DNA of 64,000 nt. It comes from Weizmannia acidilactici (lineage in GTDB: Bacteria > Bacillota > Bacilli > Bacillales > Bacillaceae_C). The notes beneath the pieces are model-generated. The model saw only the letters and a program-made list of their open reading frames with translations. It had not been told where the DNA came from and searched no databases. The first letter of the stretch is position 1, and every line of letters starts with the position of its first letter. The DNA lies in the NCBI RefSeq assembly GCF_008974225.1, contig NZ_BKZR01000002.1:59777-123776 (forward strand), given 5' to 3'. A program made the position numbers and the translations under genes. Below, one piece after another: positions 8,716-17,927 of this stretch.

Positions 8716-11079
8716 ATGCTGCAGCCCAAAACAAGATGGCTGGTGCCGGACGGAGATCCGGAAGCCGCCAAAAAGCTTTCGCATCAATTGAATATTTCGC
8801 CACTTATTTCAAAATTATTGGTAAACCGCGGCATTACGGATATAGAAGAAGCGCGGTCTTTTTTATTCCATGACGGTGCGGGATACCATGATCCGCTGTT
8901 GATGCACGATATGGAAAAAGCTGTCAGACGTATTAAAAAAGCAATTGAACGGGAAGAACCGATTCTCGTTTTCGGAGACTATGACGCGGACGGTGTGACG
9001 AGTACCGCCGTCATGATGACAGTTTTAAAGGAACTTGGTGCAAAGGCACAGTTCTATATTCCGAATCGGTTCAAAGAAGGTTACGGGCCGAATGAAGCTG
9101 CTTTCCGCCGGGCGGCTGCCGAAGGGTTCCAAGTCATCATTACGGTGGATACCGGGATAGCCGCCGTCCATGAAGCGGCAGTCGCCCAGGAGCTCGGGAT
9201 CACGCTCATTATTACGGACCACCATGAACCCGGGCCGGTTTTGCCGGAAGCGTATGCGATCGTCCATCCGAAGCATCCGAAAAGTACATACCCGTTCAGA
9301 GAATTGTCAGGGGCAGGTGTTGCTTTCAAAGTTGCCCATGCTTTATACGGAAAAGTGCCGGAACATCTTGAGGAACTGGCGTGTATCGGGACAATTGCCG
9401 ATTTGGTGCCGCTGTTGGGAGAAAACCGTTTGATTGCGGTGAAAGGCATAAAACGGCTCAGAACAACAAAACGTCCGGGGCTTGCGGCTATATGCCGATG
9501 CGCGGATATTAACCAGGCGCAAATCAATGAAGAAACAATCGCCTTTGCTCTGGCGCCGCGGTTAAATGTGGCCGGGCGCCTTGAACATGCCGCCCTGTCA
9601 GCAGATCTTTTGCTAACGGAAGACAAAAAAGAAGCTGAAACGCTCGCTTCCGCCATCGACGGGCTCAATAAAGAACGCCAAAAAATCGTAAATGACATCA
9701 CGAAAGAAGCCATTGAAATGGTCGGTCAGGAAGCGGAGGCGGGGGCGCGCGTCCTCGTAGCTGGCAAAGAAGGATGGAATGCGGGCGTAATCGGAATCGT
9801 CGCATCCCGCCTCGTGGAGCGATTTTACAGGCCAGCAATCGTTTTAAGCTTTGACTCGGAAAAAGGGTTGGCGAAGGGATCGGCTCGAAGCATCGACGGG
9901 TTCCATATGTTTAACGAATTGTCGAAGTGCTGCGATATTTTGCCGCATTTTGGCGGGCATCCGATGGCGGCTGGGATGACACTTTCCATTTCCGATGTGG
10001 GTGAACTGCGGAAGCGGCTGAATCAACAGGCTGAAGCATTGCCGGAAGAAATCTTTGTGCCGGTGACAAAAATCGGGGCTGAAATTTCTGCCGGTGAAGC
10101 AGGGCTGGAAGCGATCAGGGAATTGGCGCTGCTTTCACCTTTTGGCACGGCCAACCCGAAGCCGCTTTTTTTGCTGGACGGGGTGGAATGCCCGCAAACC
10201 CGCCAAATCGGCGCGGATGGGAAACATTTAAAACTGCTTTTTTCCGACGGCAAGAATACGCTTGACGGAGTCGGCTTCGGTCTCGGGGATCTCGCCCCCC
10301 ATATTTCCCCCGGCGCAAAAACTTCCGTTGTCGGGGAATTGTCGATTAACGAGTGGAACAATATCCGCAAACCGCAAATCATTGTGAAGGATGTAAAAAT
10401 TGACAGCTGGCAATTGTTTGACATCAGGGGACGTAAGCCTTTGAAACAATGGGTGCGGCATGTGCCGGAAGAAGGCCAGGCTTTTATTGTGTTCCAGAAA
10501 GAAACGCTGCAAAAATTGCCGCTCGGCGATTACCCGGTCCGCCTTGTGCCAATATCAACTATGGAAGAGGCAAAAGCGTTCGATGCAGGGAATAAAAATA
10601 TTGTTTTTCTCGATCTTCCCCCCGATGCCGGGATGATGGAAGCCCTGCTCAATGGCGGTGTTCCAAGCAGAATTTATGCGTATTTTTACCATGTACAGGA
10701 CCATTTTTTCAGCACGTTTCCAACGCGCGACCATTTTAAATGGTTTTACGCTTTTTTGGCAAAAAGGAAAACTTTCAATCTGAAACGGTACGGGGATGAA
10801 CTGGCGGCCTACCGCGGATGGTCAAGAAATACAATAGATTTCATTTCTCAGGTGTTTTTTGAACTTGATTTTGTTACAATAAATGATGGGCTTATTTCTT
10901 TAAAAGCTGTGAATCAAAAACGCGATTTGCAGGAATCTTTTACTTACCAAAGGAAACAAGCACAATATCAAATGGAAAAGGATCTGCTGTACTCATCTTT
11001 CCATGAACTGAAGATGTGGTTTGACCATCTAATCAAACCGGCTGTACAGTATGAGGAGGAAACAGCACAATGGATTTAA
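8716..11079 (+). CDS. recJ: Single-stranded-DNA-specific exonuclease RecJ
   Basis: RecJ degrades single-stranded DNA 5' to 3' in recombination and mismatch repair. The DHH phosphoesterase motifs are clear: GDYDADG (about 87-93), VDTG, and DHH at 168-170, with the DHHA1 motif GGHPMAAGM further on, followed by an OB-fold and a C-terminal Firmicutes-specific extension. The start chosen is the ATG at 8716 after GAAAGAGGTGG, giving 787 residues, which matches B. subtilis RecJ (YrvE, 786); an upstream in-frame ATG at 8662 lacks a ribosome-binding site. TATAAT at 8686-8691 may be its -10 element. The 3' end overlaps apt by 10 bp. Confidence 0.96.
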   Translation: MLQPKTRWLVPDGDPEAAKKLSHQLNISPLISKLLVNRGITDIEEARSFLFHDGAGYHDPLLMHDMEKAVRRIKKAIEREEPILVFGDYDADGVTSTAVMMTVLKELGAKAQFYIPNRFKEGYGPNEAAFRRAAAEGFQVIITVDTGIAAVHEAAVAQELGITLIITDHHEPGPVLPEAYAIVHPKHPKSTYPFRELSGAGVAFKVAHALYGKVPEHLEELACIGTIADLVPLLGENRLIAVKGIKRLRTTKRPGLAAICRCADINQAQINEETIAFALAPRLNVAGRLEHAALSADLLLTEDKKEAETLASAIDGLNKERQKIVNDITKEAIEMVGQEAEAGARVLVAGKEGWNAGVIGIVASRLVERFYRPAIVLSFDSEKGLAKGSARSIDGFHMFNELSKCCDILPHFGGHPMAAGMTLSISDVGELRKRLNQQAEALPEEIFVPVTKIGAEISAGEAGLEAIRELALLSPFGTANPKPLFLLDGVECPQTRQIGADGKHLKLLFSDGKNTLDGVGFGLGDLAPHISPGAKTSVVGELSINEWNNIRKPQIIVKDVKIDSWQLFDIRGRKPLKQWVRHVPEEGQAFIVFQKETLQKLPLGDYPVRLVPISTMEEAKAFDAGNKNIVFLDLPPDAGMMEALLNGGVPSRIYAYFYHVQDHFFSTFPTRDHFKWFYAFLAKRKTFNLKRYGDELAAYRGWSRNTIDFISQVFFELDFVTINDGLISLKAVNQKRDLQESFTYQRKQAQYQMEKDLLYSSFHELKMWFDHLIKPAVQYEEETAQWI

Positions 11080-11591
11080 AACAGTATATTGCCATCGTCC
11101 CAAACTGGCCGAAAGATGGCGTTATCTTTAAAGATGTCACGCCTTTGATGAATGACGGCGCGGCATTTAAATACGCGACAGACCAAATTGTCCAATATGC
11201 GAAAAACAAAAATATTGATCTGGTGGTCGGCCCGGAAGCGCGCGGATTTATTATCGGGTGCCCTGTTGCATACGAACTCGGCGTCGGATTTGCCCCGGTC
11301 CGCAAAGAAGGGAAACTGCCGCGTGAAACGATCCGTGCAGAATATGATTTGGAATACGGGAAAGCGGTGCTTACGATCCACAAAGATGCGATCAAACCGG
11401 GCCAGCGCGTGCTTATTACGGATGACCTGCTTGCAACAGGTGGGACGATGCAGGCAACGATCAAACTCGTTGAAGAACTGGGCGGTGTCGTAGCCGGGCT
11501 TGCATTTTTAATTGAGCTCAATTATTTGCACGGGCGCGAAAAACTGCAGGGTTATGATATACTTACCCTGATGAAATACGAGAATGAATAA
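11070..11591 (+). CDS. apt: Adenine phosphoribosyltransferase
   Basis: Apt salvages adenine with PRPP to give AMP. The 173-residue length is standard. The PRPP-binding motif VLITDDLLATGGT is present, as are VGPEARGFI and the flexible-loop sequence RKEGKLPRETI. The ATG lies inside the last codons of recJ and has TGAGGAGGAA upstream, indicating translational coupling. The pair is followed by relA in the same order as in B. subtilis, although 418 bp that include a dispersed repeat separate apt from relA here. Confidence 0.96.
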   Translation: MDLKQYIAIVPNWPKDGVIFKDVTPLMNDGAAFKYATDQIVQYAKNKNIDLVVGPEARGFIIGCPVAYELGVGFAPVRKEGKLPRETIRAEYDLEYGKAVLTIHKDAIKPGQRVLITDDLLATGGTMQATIKLVEELGGVVAGLAFLIELNYLHGREKLQGYDILTLMKYENE

Positions 11592-11652
11592 TCGCAAGGA
11601 AATCGGCAATTTTGTCGATTTCTTTATTTATATGGCTCTATTACATTTTATT

Positions 11653-11777
11653 GTTGATTATTGCTAATTTCTAAGACTCCTGCGGGAATTGCGGGCAAGA
11701 AGAGATCCTCGTGCTGAGGTATCGGGCGAAGAAGCTCGCGACGGTGCGGAAAGCGGGCGGATTTCGCGATGATCAAC
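11653..11777. repeat. Full copy A of a 125-bp inverted-repeat element (reverse orientation)
   Basis: This element fills the apt-relA gap. Its ends are inverted: GTTGATTATTGCTAAT on the left and ATTTCGCGATGATCAAC on the right. Internally it carries GACTCCTGCGGGAA, AAGAAGAGA, GCTCGCGACG and GCGGAAAGCG, which are the reverse complement of blocks in the copies at 46412 and 51289. It has no reading frame of its own and looks like a non-autonomous or structured RNA/DNA repeat. The remaining about 230 bp up to relA are AT-rich and presumably contain the relA promoter, not pinned down. Confidence 0.8.
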
Positions 11778-12009
11778 TTTGATCACAAACATAACCTTTT
11801 TTATAAGCCGGTTTAAAATGCCTGAATAGTAAAAAATATGAAAGACTGTTTCATACAAATTTGGATAAAATTCGGCATTTTCCTCTATTTTTTATCTTTA
11901 TGGATCATTTACTTTACAATCTTTTCATTTTTCATGATAATAATTACAATATGATTTTGCGATAAATCAATTCATATATACATTCCATTTCTATAAAGGT
12001 GATTTTTGT

Positions 12010-14199
12010 ATGGCGAATGATCGGATTTTGACCGCCGAAGATGTGATTGAACGGACGAAAAAATACTTAAATGATGAGCATGTGGAATTGGTGCGGCATG
12101 CTTACGAGTTCGCCAGAGAAGCGCATATTGACCAGAAGCGCAAATCGGGTGAGCCTTATATTATTCATCCGATCCAGGTGGCCGGGATACTGGCGGATTT
12201 GGAGATGGATCCTTCAACCGTTGCAGCCGGTTTTTTGCATGACGTAGTGGAAGATACGGATGTGACGCTTGACCAGCTGAGGGAAGAATTTAATGATGAA
12301 GTCGCGATGCTCGTCGACGGGGTGACAAAACTCGGGAAAATCAAATATAAATCGCACGAAGAGCAACAGGCGGAAAACCACCGGAAAATGTTTGTCGCGA
12401 TGGCGCAGGACATCCGCGTTATTTTAATCAAACTGGCTGACCGCCTGCATAATATGCGCACGTTAAAACATCTTCCCCCTGAGAAGCAGCGGAGAATCGC
12501 GAATGAAACCCTTGAAATTTTTGCGCCGCTTGCCCACCGTCTCGGCATTTCTACCATCAAATGGGAACTGGAAGACACCGCGCTCCGTTATTTAAATCCC
12601 CAGCAATATTACAGGATTGTCAATTTAATGAAAAGGAAACGTGCCGAGCGCGAACAATATTTGCAAAATGTGATTGAAGAAGTAAAAGAGCGGCTGCAGG
12701 ATATCAATATCAAAGCTGAAATTTCCGGCAGGCCGAAACATATTTACTCGATTTACCGGAAAATGGTGCAGCAGCATAAGCAGTTCAACGAAATTTACGA
12801 TCTGCTCGCGGTCAGGATTATTGTCAACAGCATTAAAGACTGTTACGCGGTGCTTGGAATCATCCATACATGCTGGAAGCCGATGCCGGGAAGGTTTAAA
12901 GATTATATTGCAATGCCGAAACCGAACATGTACCAATCGCTTCATACGACCGTGATCGGCCCGAAAGGCGAACCGCTTGAAGTGCAGATCCGGACATTCG
13001 AAATGCACCGCATCGCTGAGTACGGGGTGGCTGCGCATTGGGCGTATAAAGAAGGCAAAACGGTCAATGAAAAAACGTCTTTTGAGAAAAAATTGTCATG
13101 GTTCCGCGAAATTTTGGAGTTTCAAAACGAGTCGGCCAATGCCGAGGAATTTATGGAATCGCTGAAAATCGACTTGTTCTCGGATATGGTGTTTGTGTTT
13201 ACGCCAAAAGGGGACGTGATTGAACTGCCTTCAGGGTCTGTTCCGATTGATTTCGCTTACCGGATCCACTCGGAAATCGGGAATAAAACGATCGGCGCGA
13301 AGGTCAACGGCAAGATGGTGACGCTCGATTATCAGCTGAAAACAGGGGATATTGTCGAAATTTTAACATCGAAGCATTCTTACGGGCCGAGCCTTGACTG
13401 GATTAATTTAGCGCAAACTTCCCAGGCGAAAAATAAGATCCGCCAGTTTTTCAAACGGCAGCGGAAAGAAGAAAATATTGAAAAAGGCCGGGAAATGGTC
13501 GAAAAAGAAATTCGGGCGCTGGAATTTGATGTAAAAGAAGTGCTTACGTCGGAAAATATAAAACGGGTCGCGGAAAAATTCAATTTTGCGAACGAAGACG
13601 ATATGTATGCCGCCGTCGGGTACAATGGGATTACTGCAAGCCAAATTGCCAACCGGCTTACGGAAAAATGGCGTAAGCAGCGCGATTCCGAAGAGGCGAT
13701 TAAAGAAATTGTATCCGAACAAAAGCAGCCTGTAAAACACCGGAAAAGGGATACGGGCGTAACAGTTAAGGGGATCGACAATTTGCTGATCCGCCTTTCC
13801 AAATGCTGCAATCCGGTGCCGGGCGACGAAATTGTCGGGTTTATTACAAAAGGGCGCGGTGTTTCCGTCCACCGCGCAGACTGCCCGAATGTGCAGAACG
13901 AAGAGGCGCGGAACCGGCTGATCCCGGTGGAGTGGGAAACGGATGCGTCCGACCGCAAAGAGTACAATGTCGATATTGAAATTACCGGTTATGACCGCCG
14001 CGGCCTGTTGAATGAGGTGCTCCAGGCCGTTAATGAGACGAAAACGAATATTTCGGCGGTCAGCGGGCGGTCGGACCGCAACAAAATGGCAACCATTATT
14101 ATGTCGATTTCCATTCAAAACATCAGCCATCTTCACCGAGTGGTGGAAAGGATTAAACATATTCCGGATATTTATTCTGTCAGAAGGATCATGAGTTAA
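12010..14199 (+). CDS. relA: Bifunctional (p)ppGpp synthetase/hydrolase Rel
   Basis: The long RelA/SpoT homologue of Firmicutes, 729 residues. An N-terminal HD hydrolase domain has the metal-binding pair HD at 77-78 and KLADRLHNMR (141-150). The synthetase domain follows, with RFKD at 295-298, the RxKD signature of bifunctional enzymes, and YQSLHTT. Next come a TGS domain (about 395-455), a conserved-cysteine region with KCCNPVPGD, and a C-terminal ACT domain. It makes and degrades the stringent-response alarmone when uncharged tRNA enters the ribosome. The dtd gene follows 13 bp later. Start ATG has AAAGGTGA upstream. Confidence 0.97.
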   Translation: MANDRILTAEDVIERTKKYLNDEHVELVRHAYEFAREAHIDQKRKSGEPYIIHPIQVAGILADLEMDPSTVAAGFLHDVVEDTDVTLDQLREEFNDEVAMLVDGVTKLGKIKYKSHEEQQAENHRKMFVAMAQDIRVILIKLADRLHNMRTLKHLPPEKQRRIANETLEIFAPLAHRLGISTIKWELEDTALRYLNPQQYYRIVNLMKRKRAEREQYLQNVIEEVKERLQDINIKAEISGRPKHIYSIYRKMVQQHKQFNEIYDLLAVRIIVNSIKDCYAVLGIIHTCWKPMPGRFKDYIAMPKPNMYQSLHTTVIGPKGEPLEVQIRTFEMHRIAEYGVAAHWAYKEGKTVNEKTSFEKKLSWFREILEFQNESANAEEFMESLKIDLFSDMVFVFTPKGDVIELPSGSVPIDFAYRIHSEIGNKTIGAKVNGKMVTLDYQLKTGDIVEILTSKHSYGPSLDWINLAQTSQAKNKIRQFFKRQRKEENIEKGREMVEKEIRALEFDVKEVLTSENIKRVAEKFNFANEDDMYAAVGYNGITASQIANRLTEKWRKQRDSEEAIKEIVSEQKQPVKHRKRDTGVTVKGIDNLLIRLSKCCNPVPGDEIVGFITKGRGVSVHRADCPNVQNEEARNRLIPVEWETDASDRKEYNVDIEITGYDRRGLLNEVLQAVNETKTNISAVSGRSDRNKMATIIMSISIQNISHLHRVVERIKHIPDIYSVRRIMS

Positions 14200-14212
14200 A
14201 GGAGTTTAGAAG

Positions 14213-14653
14213 ATGAGGGTTGTACTGCAGCGCAGCAAAGAAGCGCGCGTAACCGTAAACGGGGAAATTGCAGGCAGGATCGAAAATGGTTTTGTCTTGC
14301 TCGTCGGAGTTACCCATGAAGATACGGAAAAAGACGCGGCATATTTGGCTGAAAAAATTGTCCATTTGCGTGTATTTGAAGATTGCCAGGGAAAAATGAA
14401 CTTGTCGCTGCTTGACACGGGTGGAGAGATTCTTTCGGTTTCCCAGTTTACGCTGTACGGGGATTGCCGGAAAGGGCGGCGCCCGAATTTTATGGAAGCG
14501 GCCAAGCCTGGTCATGCAGAAAAGATATATAACGAGTTTAACCGGCTGCTCGCGGAAAAAGGCGTCCATGTCGAAACCGGCAGATTCGGGGAAATGATGG
14601 ATGTCCGGCTGACGAATGACGGGCCGGTCACACTCATTTTGGAAAGCAAATAA
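14213..14653 (+). CDS. dtd: D-aminoacyl-tRNA deacylase Dtd
   Basis: Dtd hydrolyses D-amino acids (and glycine) mischarged on tRNA. At 146 residues it has family length and carries the two diagnostic active-site strings, SQFTLYGDCRKGRRP and the C-terminal GPVT motif in TNDGPVTLILE. It is 13 bp downstream of relA with an AAAGGAG ribosome-binding site, so it is the last gene of that operon. A strong terminator begins 15 bp after the stop. Confidence 0.96.
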   Translation: MRVVLQRSKEARVTVNGEIAGRIENGFVLLVGVTHEDTEKDAAYLAEKIVHLRVFEDCQGKMNLSLLDTGGEILSVSQFTLYGDCRKGRRPNFMEAAKPGHAEKIYNEFNRLLAEKGVHVETGRFGEMMDVRLTNDGPVTLILESK

Positions 14654-14668
14654 ACGTTTATACAGAAA

Positions 14669-14692
14669 CTCCGGCAAAGCCGGGGTTTTTTA
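14669..14692 (+). terminator. Intrinsic terminator after dtd
   Basis: CTCCGGC and GCCGGGG pair around AAA and are followed by a TTTTTT run. Confidence 0.9.
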
Positions 14693-14794
14693 TGCAAGAA
14701 GGAAATGTTATATTCGTAATTGATTTTCATAAAATTTCCGGTTATCCAGCGGGGGAAACTGCCCTGGCAGCAGATGAAGAAGTAAAATTGTTTA

Positions 14795-14822
14795 CAACTT
14801 ATTTTTTAACAAAAATAAGTTG
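14795..14822. promoter_or_regulatory. Perfect 12-bp inverted repeat, possible operator of the efflux operon
   Basis: CAACTTATTTTT and AAAAATAAGTTG are exact reverse complements separated by TAAC. The right arm overlaps TTGACA (14820-14825), a possible -35 box. A repressor bound here would block the promoter of the MarR-led operon. This is inference from position and symmetry. Confidence 0.55.
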
Positions 14823-14859
14823 ACAACTATCATTCAAATATGCGAAGATAGATTTCGTT

Positions 14860-14881
14860 AATAATTCGTATGCGAATTATT
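14860..14881. promoter_or_regulatory. Perfect 9-bp inverted repeat, candidate MarR operator
   Basis: AATAATTCG and CGAATTATT are exact inverted arms around TATG, 40 bp before the MarR-family start codon. The size and symmetry suit a winged-helix MarR dimer site, and autoregulation of such operons is common. Confidence 0.6.
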
Positions 14882-14920
14882 TTGTACCAAACAATTTATA
14901 TGCCAAAGGAAGGGGGATAC

Positions 14921-15361
14921 ATGGATCTCTGTACGAATGAATTGTTGAGGTCTCTTGCCAAGCTGAATAAAGCCATTCTCCGCGTAGCCACAAAAGATGC
15001 GGAACAGCATGGCTTAACAGTAATGCAAATGTTTGCCTTAAATGCCATCAAGTTTCACCCAAACATGCGGTTAAACGAACTGGCTGAAAGTATTCGCTTA
15101 ACGAACAGTACAGTAAGCGGCATCGTCGACCGGCTGGTTCACCATGGGCTTGTGAACAGAATTCCGTCTGTGAATGACCGGAGGGCCATTGTCCTCTGTT
15201 TGACCGATAAGGGGGAACACAAGCTTGATGAGCTTATGAATGGCAACTCTTTATTGAAAAAAAAAATGGATGCAATCGAAAAAGCATATGGGGCGGAATT
15301 GAAAAATATGTTGAAGCTCCATGAAGATATGCTGAAGATATTAACATCTGAGGAGGAATAA
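14921..15361 (+). CDS. MarR-family transcriptional regulator of an efflux operon (YhbI-like)
   Basis: A 146-residue winged-helix protein. The helix-turn-helix and wing are visible as LNELAESIRLTNSTVSGIVDR followed by GLVNRIPSVNDRRAIVLCLTDKG (read as two adjoining segments). The start is the ATG at 14921, directly after AAGGAAGGGGG; the frame extends upstream through the palindrome but without a ribosome-binding site. Downstream are a membrane-fusion protein and a DHA2 transporter, the arrangement of B. subtilis yhbI-yhbJ-yhcA. Two perfect palindromes just upstream suggest that it represses its own operon. The inducing ligand is unknown. Confidence 0.9.
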   Translation: MDLCTNELLRSLAKLNKAILRVATKDAEQHGLTVMQMFALNAIKFHPNMRLNELAESIRLTNSTVSGIVDRLVHHGLVNRIPSVNDRRAIVLCLTDKGEHKLDELMNGNSLLKKKMDAIEKAYGAELKNMLKLHEDMLKILTSEEE

Positions 15362-15369
15362 AGAATACT

Positions 15370-16020
15370 ATGAGCGCAAGACGCATGATTTTATTAAACA
15401 TCATTATTCTCGTCATTTTGGTTGGCGGCGGTTTTACCGGCTACTACTTCTACAACCGCTCGGTCAGTTATGTGACAACCGATAATGCGTATATTGACGG
15501 CCAGCAAGTTACGATTGCCTCCCCTGCAACAGGCAAACTCGTATCATGGAACGGGCAGGAAGGCAAGGAGTTCTCAAAAAATGAAAAAATCGGTACGATC
15601 CAGGTCCAAAACGGTACTTCTACTGTAAAAATGGACGTGAAAGCGCCGGCTGACGGCACGATCGTGAAAAACTCCGCAGTGACGAATACGTATGTTTCAG
15701 CGGGAACCACGCTTGCGCAAAGCTATAACTTGGATGCTTTATATGTAACGGCTGAAGTAAAAGAAACGGATATCAACGATGTTAAAACCGGCCAGGATGT
15801 TGATGTGTATGTGGATGCCTATCCAAATACAAAAATTACCGGAACTGTAGATTCAATTGGAAAAGCGGCTGCCAGCACGTTCTCCCTGATGCCGACGGAC
15901 AGAAGTTCCGGCAACTACACGAAAGAAACGCAGGTAATTCCTGTGAAAGTGAAGCTTGACAGCTACGGCGGATTGGATTTGGTTCCAGGCATGAATGTGA
16001 CTGTGCGTATCCATAAGTAG
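15370..16020 (+). CDS. HlyD/EmrA-type membrane fusion protein
   Basis: A 216-residue adaptor with one N-terminal membrane helix (about 6-25) followed by a biotinyl-lipoyl-like half motif (TTDNAYIDGQQVTIASPATGKL) split by a short hairpin, and a beta-barrel domain ending PGMNVTVRIHK. It is a short Gram-positive version, similar in size to B. subtilis YhbJ, without the long coiled coil of Gram-negative EmrA. It should sit outside the membrane and work with the DHA2 transporter encoded immediately downstream. The gene starts 8 bp after the MarR gene, with GAGGAGGA upstream. Confidence 0.9.
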   Translation: MSARRMILLNIIILVILVGGGFTGYYFYNRSVSYVTTDNAYIDGQQVTIASPATGKLVSWNGQEGKEFSKNEKIGTIQVQNGTSTVKMDVKAPADGTIVKNSAVTNTYVSAGTTLAQSYNLDALYVTAEVKETDINDVKTGQDVDVYVDAYPNTKITGTVDSIGKAAASTFSLMPTDRSSGNYTKETQVIPVKVKLDSYGGLDLVPGMNVTVRIHK

Positions 16021-16029
16021 GTGAATCCG

Positions 16030-17871
16030 ATGGAAAAATTTATCGCAGGTTATGTTCTTTTGTCTATTATTTTACTTGTTATTGTTAATTTAGCCATAAG
16101 GAACAGGGGCAGGAAGAAAGCAACGGACGTTGCGGAAGCACAGTTTGCCGCACGCCCGCAGCAAATGGCGGAAACGCAGGTTGAGCCGGTTGAAAAAGCC
16201 GAAAACGATGTGCCGGCCGTAACAGTTGAAAAGGCTGAAACAAGCGGGCCGGAAAAAAATGGGCCGGATCATTTATTAAATGATGCGGCCCCGGCTGCGC
16301 AGGCTTCCATGCCGGCTTCTGCCGCAAGCCGTGCGGAATTGGAAGAAGGGCACGGCAGGGGAAAAATTATCTTTGCCATGATGCTTGGCGCGTTTGTGGC
16401 GATATTGAACCAAACGCTTTTAAATGTGGCGATCCCGCACATTATGAATGATTTGAATGTGACGGCGAACACGGTGCAATGGCTGTCGACCGGTTATATG
16501 CTTGTAAACGGAATTCTCGTTCCGGTTACTGCATTTATGATCAGCAAATGGGGCACGCGGAAAATGCTGATTACGGCAATTTCTTTATTTACAATCGGCT
16601 CCGTTTTGTGTGCAATTTCGACGAATTTTTCGATATTGATGCTCGGCCGTATTGTGCAGGCTGCAGGTGCCGGAATCATCATGCCGCTTATGATGACCGT
16701 ATTTTTGACCATCTTCCCGCCTGAAAAACGCGGCACCGCGATGGGGATGATGGGGGTAGCTATGATTTTCGCACCGGCAATCGGGCCGACATTATCAGGT
16801 TGGTTGATCGGACACTACGATTGGCATATCCTGTTCTGGATCGTTATTCCGTTCGGGGCGATTGATATACTCGTCTCCTTGATCTGGATGAAAGATGTCA
16901 TGAAAACGACAAACCCGAAAATCGATATTCCGGGCATTATTTTCTCAACACTCGGTTTCGGTTTTCTGCTGTACGGCTTCAGTGAAGCAGGGAATGACAG
17001 CTGGGACAGCAAAAAAGTCGTCATTTCCCTGATCATTGCTGCCATCTCGCTCATTTTATTCGTTTGGCGTGAGTTGACGACAGACAAACCAATGCTCGAT
17101 TTACGCGTATTTAAATATGATATTTTCGCGCTTACGACGGTTGTCAGCATGGTCGTCAATATGGCAATGTTTGCAGGGATGATCTTGCTGCCGATTTATT
17201 TGCAAAATATCCGCGGCTTTACGGCGCTTGATTCCGGTTTGCTGATGCTGCCGGGTGCGATTGTGATGGGGATTATGTCCCCGATTTCGGGTTGGCTGTT
17301 TGATAAAATGGGTGCCAGGCCGCTCGCTGTTGTTGGTCTGATCATTACGGTCTGGACGACTTACGAATTTACGAAGTTATCGATGACGACTACCTATACC
17401 CACATGTTGATGTTGTATGTGCTGCGGAGTTTTGGCATGTCCTTCATCATGATGACGATCATGACGGAAGGGATGAACCAGCTGCCGATCCATTTAACAA
17501 GCCACGGGACGGCTGCAGCCAATACCGCCCGTACGGTTGCCGGAAGCCTCGGGACGGCATTTCTTGTCACGGTAATGTCGACACGGTCCGATTTCCATAC
17601 GGCCAATTATGTCAATGCTTTTTCAAGCATCAATCCATATGTGTCGGCTAAAATCTCTGCGATTGGGCAGGGCTTTGCCCATGCGGCAGGCCTGCCGGCG
17701 CAGTACGGCCAAGTGCTCGGGACATACGCCCTTTATAAAAAAGCGGTTGTCAATGCGACGATCAGCGGCATTAATGATGCATTCTTTGTGGCAACTGGAA
17801 TTGCGGTGTTTGCTTTAATTTTGTCACTTTTTATCAAACGTGCGATGCCCGATCCGACAATCAAGAAATAA
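16030..17871 (+). CDS. DHA2-family multidrug efflux MFS transporter with N-terminal extension
   Basis: The core from about residue 100 is a 14-helix DHA2 (EmrB/QacA-type) proton-linked exporter, with NQTLLNVAIPHIM in helix 1, the motif WLSTGYMLVNG, and GRIVQAAGAG in helix 4. Unusually, about 100 residues precede this: a separate hydrophobic helix (about 3-22) then a long Ala/Glu/Pro-rich linker. The family normally begins at the MMLGAFVAILN segment, so this is an extra membrane anchor. The ATG at 16030 has AGGTG seven bases upstream; a GTG at 16021 is also possible. It forms an operon with the MarR and fusion-protein genes. Confidence 0.9.
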   Translation: MEKFIAGYVLLSIILLVIVNLAIRNRGRKKATDVAEAQFAARPQQMAETQVEPVEKAENDVPAVTVEKAETSGPEKNGPDHLLNDAAPAAQASMPASAASRAELEEGHGRGKIIFAMMLGAFVAILNQTLLNVAIPHIMNDLNVTANTVQWLSTGYMLVNGILVPVTAFMISKWGTRKMLITAISLFTIGSVLCAISTNFSILMLGRIVQAAGAGIIMPLMMTVFLTIFPPEKRGTAMGMMGVAMIFAPAIGPTLSGWLIGHYDWHILFWIVIPFGAIDILVSLIWMKDVMKTTNPKIDIPGIIFSTLGFGFLLYGFSEAGNDSWDSKKVVISLIIAAISLILFVWRELTTDKPMLDLRVFKYDIFALTTVVSMVVNMAMFAGMILLPIYLQNIRGFTALDSGLLMLPGAIVMGIMSPISGWLFDKMGARPLAVVGLIITVWTTYEFTKLSMTTTYTHMLMLYVLRSFGMSFIMMTIMTEGMNQLPIHLTSHGTAAANTARTVAGSLGTAFLVTVMSTRSDFHTANYVNAFSSINPYVSAKISAIGQGFAHAAGLPAQYGQVLGTYALYKKAVVNATISGINDAFFVATGIAVFALILSLFIKRAMPDPTIKK

Positions 17872-17881
17872 AGTTGGTATT

Positions 17882-17927
17882 AAAAAAGCCGAAGGGGCCC
17901 TTTACTTTTTGCCCTTCGGCTTTTTCC
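17882..17927. terminator. Bidirectional terminator between efflux operon and amidase
   Basis: AAAAAAGCCGAAGGG pairs with CCCTTCGGCTTTTT. There is a T-run on each strand, and the site lies between the two convergent genes. Confidence 0.92.

Noticed and set aside
7870..8771. Several long antisense frames opposite secDF and its 3' region
   Set aside because: They show skewed composition (His/Asp-rich or Ser-rich strings), no ribosome-binding sites and no domain character.
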